Assembly (NCBI RefSeq): GCF_002563955.1
Contig: NZ_PDJE01000001.1
Location: forward strand, 1,612,001 to 1,676,000
From: Paramicrobacterium agarici
GTDB taxonomy: Bacteria > Actinomycetota > Actinomycetes > Actinomycetales > Microbacteriaceae
Direction of reading: 5' to 3'
DNA length: 64,000 bases
The notes beneath the pieces were generated by a model, which did no database searches, was not told where the DNA came from, and saw nothing but the letters and a program-made list of their open reading frames with translations. This document shows positions 59,655 to 64,000 of this stretch, in pieces; within the stretch, counting starts at the first letter, position 1; every line of letters begins with the position of its first letter. The position numbers were made by a program, and so were the translations under genes.

Positions 59655-60785
59655 ATGCGCATTCTGATCGCCACCGATAAGTTCAAAGGCTCGCTGACCG
59701 GTCCCGAGGTCGCCGACGCGCTCGCGTCCGGCCTCACAGACCACGAGGTCGAGACTGTCCCGGTCGCCGACGGCGGGGAGGGAACAGTGGATGCTGCCCT
59801 CGCCGTCGGCTTCACCGAGCGACGCGTCTCGGTGACGGGGCCCACGGGCGAATCCGTGGCGGCCCGGTTCGCCGTGAACGGGGGCGAAGCGGTGATCGAG
59901 ATGGCCGCCGCGAGCGGACTGGACGTGCTGCCCGACGGTACTCCGGCACCCCTCACGGCCACGAGCCGCGGCACAGGTGAGCTGATCGCCGCGGCCCTCG
60001 ACGCCGGAAGCACGCGCATTGTGATCGGCGTCGGAGGCAGCGCCAACACCGACGGGGGAGCGGGCGTGCTCGCGGGGCTTGGTGCGCGGCTGCTGGATGC
60101 TGACGGAGCCGAGATCCCCGACGGAGGCGCCGCACTCGCTGACGTTGCTGACGTCGACGTGTCTGGGCTCGATCCACGCGTGCACGACACCGAGATCGTG
60201 CTCGCCGCTGACGTCGACAATCCGCTTCTCGGCGAGCGAGGCGCCGCCGCCGTGTTCGGGCCGCAGAAGGGTGCATCTGACGAGGACGTCGCGACGCTCG
60301 ACGCCGCGCTCGCGCATTTCGTCGACGTGCTCAGCGCTGCCGTTCCCGGGGTGCAGGACCTCGCGGAGGCTGCCGCTGCGGGAGCGGCCGGCGGCGTCGG
60401 CTTTGCGGCACTCGTGCTCGGCGCCCACCGCGAGCCGGGAACCGCCGTCGTGCAGAAACTCACAGATCTGCCGGCGAAGGTTGCCGACGCCGATCTCGTG
60501 ATCACGGGGGAGGGCAGCCTCGACGAGCAGAGCCTCGGAGGCAAGGCGCCGATCGGCGTCGCCAACGCGGCGGTTGACGCGGGCGTTCCCGTCATCGCCG
60601 TGTGCGGGCGCACGACCCTCAGCGACGAAGCCGCGCGCGACGCGGGTTTTGCTGCCGTGTACGCGCTCTCCGACCTCGAATCTGACGTCGCAAAGAGCAT
60701 GTCCGGTGCCTCTGAGCTGCTGCATCGCATCGGAACCACGATCAACGCGCACGCCGAGGCGTTCGCAGAAGGAGCAACACCGTGA
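59655..60785 (+). CDS. Glycerate kinase (GlxK/GarK type)
   Basis: The 376-residue enzyme phosphorylates D-glycerate, feeding glycolysis. Type-1 glycerate kinase motifs are [66 protein letters not shown] and [23 protein letters not shown] 59655 lies 8 bases after the gcl stop; the open frame extends upstream only as a shadow of gcl. It overlaps allB as GTGA. Whether it makes 2- or 3-phosphoglycerate is not visible. Confidence 0.95.
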   Translation: MRILIATDKFKGSLTGPEVADALASGLTDHEVETVPVADGGEGTVDAALAVGFTERRVSVTGPTGESVAARFAVNGGEAVIEMAAASGLDVLPDGTPAPLTATSRGTGELIAAALDAGSTRIVIGVGGSANTDGGAGVLAGLGARLLDADGAEIPDGGAALADVADVDVSGLDPRVHDTEIVLAADVDNPLLGERGAAAVFGPQKGASDEDVATLDAALAHFVDVLSAAVPGVQDLAEAAAAGAAGGVGFAALVLGAHREPGTAVVQKLTDLPAKVADADLVITGEGSLDEQSLGGKAPIGVANAAVDAGVPVIAVCGRTTLSDEAARDAGFAAVYALSDLESDVAKSMSGASELLHRIGTTINAHAEAFAEGATP

Positions 60786-62128
60786 CCGAATCCGCCGCTG
60801 CGCGACGCTACGACCTCGTCGTCCGCGGGCGCGTTCTGACCGCCGAGGGTGAGGCCCCGCGAGAGATCGGCGTCACCGATGGACGTATCGTTCGCGTCGA
60901 AGCATCCGGCGCCGGTCTCGACGCCGAGCGCATCGTCGATCTCGCCGACGACGAGCTTCTGCTGCCGGGACTCGTCGATTCGCACGTGCACGTCAACGAG
61001 CCGGGACGCACCGAGTGGGAGGGGTTCGCGTCGGCAACGCGCGCTGCTGCGGCCGGCGGCGTGACGACGATCGTCGACATGCCCCTCAACAGCATCCCGC
61101 CGACCGTGAACGTCGACGCGCTCGACATTAAACGCGAGGTCGCTGGCCCGCAAGCGCACATCGACGTGGGTTTCTGGGGCGGCGCGGTTCCGGGCAACAC
61201 GGCCGACCTGCGTCCGCTGCACGACGAAGGTGTCTTCGGGTTCAAGTGCTTTCTGTTGCCGAGCGGCGTCGACGAGTTTCCGCCGCTTCCCCTCGACGAG
61301 ATCGAGCAGGACATGCGGGAGATCGCGGCGTTCGACTCCCTGCTCATCGTGCACGCCGAAGATCCGCAGACGATTGAGACGGCACCGCAGACGTTCGGGC
61401 CCGGCTACAGCGGCTTTCTCGCATCACGGCCGCGCGACGCCGAGAACACGGGCATCGCCGCGGTCATCGAGAGAGCGCGGCGTACGGGAGCTCGAGCGCA
61501 CATTCTGCACCTGTCGTCGAGCGACGCGCTGCCGATGATCGCGGAGGCCAAGCGCGACGGTGTGCGCCTCACGGTCGAGACGTGTCCGCACTACCTCTCG
61601 CTCGCGGCGGAGGAGATTCCTGACGGAGCGACGGCGTACAAATGCTGCCCGCCGATCCGCGAGCAGGCCAACTGCGACCTGCTGTGGCACGGGCTTCTCG
61701 ACGGCACGATCGACTGCATCGTCTCGGACCACTCGCCGAGCACGGCCGAGCTCAAGAGCACGGGCGACTTCGGCACTGCGTGGGGCGGGGTGTCGTCGCT
61801 GCAGCTCGGCCTGTCGCTCATCTGGTCGGAGGCACGAGAGCGCGGCATCCCACTGGAGCGGGTCGTGGAGTGGATGTCGTCCGCGCCGGCGAACCTCGTC
61901 GGGCTGCAGCGCAAGGGCCGCGTCGAGGTGGGGGCGGATGCTGACTTCGCCGTGTTCGCGCCCGAAGAAGAATTCACGGTCGAGGCCGCCTCGCTGCGTC
62001 ACAAGAACCCCGTCTCACCCTACGACGGCAAGACGCTCACCGGGGTCGTGCGCCGCACGGTGCTGCGTGGCCTCGAGGTCGACGGTGAGACGCCGCGCGG
62101 CGAGCTGCTGCGGCGCGGTGACGCGTAG
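60782..62128 (+). CDS. allB: Allantoinase
   Basis: The 448-residue amidohydrolase opens allantoin to allantoate. Motifs are [20 protein letters not shown] (metal His pair), [17 protein letters not shown], the carboxylated Lys in [40 protein letters not shown] and the catalytic Asp in CIVSDHSPS. This pattern separates allantoinase from hydantoinase. GTG 60782 overlaps the glycerate kinase stop. It is the last gene of the operon, although its reaction is the first of the pathway. Confidence 0.96.
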   Translation: MTESAAARRYDLVVRGRVLTAEGEAPREIGVTDGRIVRVEASGAGLDAERIVDLADDELLLPGLVDSHVHVNEPGRTEWEGFASATRAAAAGGVTTIVDMPLNSIPPTVNVDALDIKREVAGPQAHIDVGFWGGAVPGNTADLRPLHDEGVFGFKCFLLPSGVDEFPPLPLDEIEQDMREIAAFDSLLIVHAEDPQTIETAPQTFGPGYSGFLASRPRDAENTGIAAVIERARRTGARAHILHLSSSDALPMIAEAKRDGVRLTVETCPHYLSLAAEEIPDGATAYKCCPPIREQANCDLLWHGLLDGTIDCIVSDHSPSTAELKSTGDFGTAWGGVSSLQLGLSLIWSEARERGIPLERVVEWMSSAPANLVGLQRKGRVEVGADADFAVFAPEEEFTVEAASLRHKNPVSPYDGKTLTGVVRRTVLRGLEVDGETPRGELLRRGDA

Positions 62129-62204
62129 CATCCTTTCTCGGTCCTCGCCTGCTGCGCGCCGAGGGCCTGTGCTGAGGAGCGCCGCCGTACCTCAGCCGTG
62201 CCGG

Positions 62205-62600
62205 TCAGCGACCGGTCGCCCGCGCTGCCGAGAGCGCCATGAGCACAAGGGGCACCTGCACGGGAAGCCGCAGCACAGCGATAACGATGGCGACCGGTCC
62301 ACGCCGCCGCGCAACGCGGACGGTACGCACGTTCGCCGGAAAGACGGCGACGAAGAACGCTGAGGCGATGAGACCGCCCAGGCTCTGCGTGCGGCGGAAG
62401 GCGAGCAGGCCAGCGATTCCCCACTCTGCCAGGCCCGAGTTGATGGTCCAGAACCGCGGGCTCCCCGGCAACGATCGAGGAACGACAGGATCGAACGTCT
62501 GCGGCCTCACCGCGTGTACGAGTCCGCTCGCGGTGAGCAGCGTCGCGAGTGATACCGCCGCACGACGTGAATGGTGTGCACGCTGCGTAGACATAGGCAC
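62205..62600 (-). CDS. DoxX-like small membrane protein
   Basis: The 131-residue protein has about four hydrophobic segments and resembles DoxX-like proteins: LLTASGLVHAVRPQTFDPVV, PRFWTINSGLAEWGIAGLLA and ASAFFVAVFPANVRTVRVAR. The function of the group is poorly defined. GTG 62600 starts 4 bases after the stop of the other membrane protein gene; ATG 62594 is an alternative. The two form an operon divergent from the MerR gene. Confidence 0.78.
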   Translation of the reverse strand: MPMSTQRAHHSRRAAVSLATLLTASGLVHAVRPQTFDPVVPRSLPGSPRFWTINSGLAEWGIAGLLAFRRTQSLGGLIASAFFVAVFPANVRTVRVARRRGPVAIVIAVLRLPVQVPLVLMALSAARATGR

Positions 62601-62603
62601 AGC

Positions 62604-63020
62604 CTACGCCGTGGCGGTGCCCGTCGTGATCAAGAGGATGCCGCCGGCCAGCAGCGACGCCGTCAGCAGCGCCGCGCCCAGCCAGATCAGCGTGATCCAC
62701 GCGTTCGGCTTCTTCGGGTCCCGCCCGATGACCGAGAAGAAAAAGCCGCCGGGAATGAGGATCGCCGTTGCGAGCACGCCGCCCGCGACCCGGTCGCCCC
62801 ACGCACCCACGTCTGCCGCGCTCATGAGTAGCCCGATCACGAGACCGAGCGTCACCAGCATGCCCGCGTGAGCGTGCCCTGCGCGGAAGAACGACTTCTG
62901 CAGCCCGTTCGCACCCTGCTTTCCCGTGACGACGCGCAGCATGAATGTACCGCCGTAGGCGATGCCGATGATGGTGAGCAGAACAACGCCGGCCGTGATG
63001 GTCATTGATGCGCTGAGCAT
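62604..63020 (-). CDS. Hypothetical four-helix membrane protein
   Basis: The 138-residue membrane protein has four hydrophobic helices: ITAGVVLLTIIGIAYGGTFM, then HAGMLVTLGLVIGLLM, VAGGVLATAILIPGGFFFSV and a final LIWLGAALLTASLLAGGILL. AGHAHAG in the second helix is notable and could bind a metal or haem. ATG 63020 follows AAGGAGGAATC. I cannot name a function. It is divergent from the MerR regulator across a dyad operator and co-transcribed with the DoxX-like gene. Confidence 0.75.
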   Translation of the reverse strand: MLSASMTITAGVVLLTIIGIAYGGTFMLRVVTGKQGANGLQKSFFRAGHAHAGMLVTLGLVIGLLMSAADVGAWGDRVAGGVLATAILIPGGFFFSVIGRDPKKPNAWITLIWLGAALLTASLLAGGILLITTGTATA

Positions 63021-63034
63021 GATTCCTCCTTGAC

Positions 63035-63072
63035 GATAGTGCCGGTATCCAACAATAGATACTGATACTATC
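63035..63072. promoter_or_regulatory. MerR-type dyad between divergent genes
   Basis: GATAGTGCCGGTATC (63035-63049) and GATACTGATACTATC (63058-63072) are inverted with 12 of 15 matches around an 8-base spacer. The dyad lies in the 69-base region between the two starts, as expected for a MerR operator. Confidence 0.7.
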
Positions 63073-63089
63073 CAATGCAAGAGGTGACG

Positions 63090-63713
63090 ATGAGAATTTC
63101 TGAGCTGTCGCGAGCGACCGGCGTCTCGATCGCGAGCATCAAGTACTACGTGCGCGAGGGGCTGCTGCCCGCGGGTGAATCGCTCGGGGCACGGCAAGCT
63201 GACTACGGCGACACGCACGTGACGCGATTGCGGCTCATTCGCGCGCTCGTTGACGTTGTCGGCCTGCCGATCGCTCAGGTGAGGCGCCTTTTCGCGCTCA
63301 TCGCTGATCCAGGCGACGACATGTTCGCGGCGCTCGGCGAGGCTGTCGGTTCTCTGCCCCCCTATGGAACGGACAGTGAAACGGATGCTGCCGCCGAGAG
63401 CCGTGCTCGAGCGACCATCGAGCGGCTGGACTGGACCTACGACGCGGGCTACGCGGCGACGGCGCAACTCGAACGCTCACTCGCCGCGCTCGAGGGCACG
63501 GGAGTCCCCATGTCAGACGACCGGCTCGAGGTCTATGCCCGTGCGGCTCGCATGATCGCCGAGTTTGACATCGCGCACATGCCCGACGAGAACCCGAGCG
63601 CGGCGATCGAGTACAGCGTTCTCGGCACGGCGCTCTACGAGCCGGTTCTCGTCGCGCTGCGGCGGCTGGCGCACCTCGATATTGTGGCGCAGGCGCTCGA
63701 TGACGACGAGTAG
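63090..63713 (+). CDS. MerR family regulator
   Basis: The 207-residue protein begins with a MerR winged helix: RISELSRATGVSIASIKYYV, then REGLLPAGESLGARQADYGD and HVTRLRLIRALVDVVGLPIA. No metal-binding Cys cluster is seen. The C-terminal 120 residues are helical and probably bind a ligand. ATG 63090 follows AGAGGTGACG; ATG 63075 is an alternative. It probably controls the divergent membrane protein operon. Confidence 0.9.
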   Translation: MRISELSRATGVSIASIKYYVREGLLPAGESLGARQADYGDTHVTRLRLIRALVDVVGLPIAQVRRLFALIADPGDDMFAALGEAVGSLPPYGTDSETDAAAESRARATIERLDWTYDAGYAATAQLERSLAALEGTGVPMSDDRLEVYARAARMIAEFDIAHMPDENPSAAIEYSVLGTALYEPVLVALRRLAHLDIVAQALDDDE

Positions 63714-63719
63714 CGGAGC

Positions 63720-64000
63720 TCAGATCTGCGCGGCGACCAGCTTGATGAGCGTCGCCTCGGGCCGGCATGCGAACCGCACGGGCGCATAGATCGAGGTGCC
63801 GAGTCCGGCCGAGACGTTCAGGAACGACGACCTGAGCGCGTGCGTCCACACCGAGAGCCCCTTGACCTTCGTGCGCGGAATATCGCAGTTTGTCACGAGG
63901 GCGCCGTAGCCCGGCACGCACACCTGGCCGCCATGCGTGTGCCCCGCGAAGATCATCTGCGCACCGTGCGTGACGAACGCGTTGAGAACGCGCTGATACG
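63720..64000 (-). CDS. Metallophosphoesterase, C-terminal part (5' beyond window)
   Basis: The frame is open to the window edge, leaving about 93 residues. The calcineurin-like metal motif AGHTHGGQVCVPGYGAL is intact and is preceded by LNAFVTHGAQMIF. After it come VKGLSVWTHALRSSFLNVSA and GLGTSIYAPVRFACRPE, as in bacterial YkuE/YaeI-like phosphoesterases. Substrate unknown. It is convergent with the MerR gene, 6 bases apart. Confidence 0.88.
   Translation of the reverse strand, partial: YQRVLNAFVTHGAQMIFAGHTHGGQVCVPGYGALVTNCDIPRTKVKGLSVWTHALRSSFLNVSAGLGTSIYAPVRFACRPEATLIKLVAAQI

Noticed and set aside
59385-61354. Long minus-strand frames opposite glycerate kinase and allantoinase
   Set aside because: They are Ser/Ala/Pro-rich shadows lacking motifs, and the plus-strand genes are certain.
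1-64000. CRISPR arrays, insertion sequences, phage genes, rRNA
   Set aside because: No regularly spaced repeats, transposase, integrase, phage structural genes or rRNA sequence were seen on either strand.

Overview
The window looks like chromosome of a high-GC Gram-positive bacterium, most likely a Microbacteriaceae actinobacterium. Supporting signs are frequent GTG/TTG starts, tightly overlapping ATGA/GTGA gene junctions, many GC-ending codons, a DUF4012 protein in a glycan locus, a phosphoketolase, and two tandem LexA-type boxes of the actinobacterial TCGAAC-N4-GTTCGA form. The species cannot be named from sequence alone.

Region 1 (1-16.4 kb) is a surface polysaccharide locus. It holds an initiating sugar-phosphate transferase fused to a GNAT acetyltransferase (cut by the window edge), an ATP-grasp ligase, GT4 and GT2 glycosyltransferases, a Wzy/O-antigen-ligase-like polymerase, an acyltransferase-3, a Wzx-like flippase, a pyruvyl transferase, a DUF4012 protein, GtrA, a GT2/GT-C pair and UDP-glucose dehydrogenase. 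The first 11.4 kb contains no copy of an octamer (GGATGCTG/CAGCATCC) that occurs about 37 times elsewhere, which suggests acquired DNA.

Region 2 (16.4-21.1 kb) holds phosphoketolase, an XRE regulator with a 24-bp palindromic operator, an unknown gene, a DUF222 (13E12-type) remnant behind tandem LexA boxes, and tRNA-Pro(CGG) with a strong terminator.

Region 3 (21.1-37.7 kb) is a carbohydrate island: a ManA-like isomerase, a DeoR regulator, an ABC sugar importer (binding protein and two permeases), a GH4 glycosidase, an AgaS-type SIS isomerase, a BadF-type kinase, a ROK kinase, an MFS transporter with a disrupted N-terminus, a complete mannose-family PTS (IIA, IIC, IID, IIB) with NagA embedded, a GntR regulator and a TSUP exporter. 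It looks designed to take up and dismantle an amino-sugar-containing glycoside.

Region 4 (38-62 kb) is a purine/allantoin catabolic region. It has a CitE-like lyase, a peroxiredoxin, OHCU decarboxylase, HIU hydrolase, uricase and an NCS2 permease; then an inserted VapBC45-like toxin-antitoxin pair; an IclR regulator with an SDR; and the divergent operon malic enzyme - malate synthase - DUF6986 - ureidoglycine aminohydrolase. A second operon carries hydroxypyruvate isomerase, tartronate semialdehyde reductase, glyoxylate carboligase, glycerate kinase and allantoinase. Glyoxylate from allantoin can therefore leave through malate to pyruvate or through glycerate. A shared 40-nt promoter element ties the two operons together. 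Between them lie an AbiEi/DUF559-like protein, a dihydroxyphthalate-decarboxylase-like protein divergent from a TetR with duplicated operators, an M20D amidohydrolase and an unknown gene. No canonical allantoate amidohydrolase (AllC) is visible.

Region 5 (62.2-64 kb) has two small membrane proteins divergent from a MerR regulator, then the C-terminal part of a metallophosphoesterase running off the window. No CRISPR array, insertion sequence, integrase, rRNA or origin was seen.
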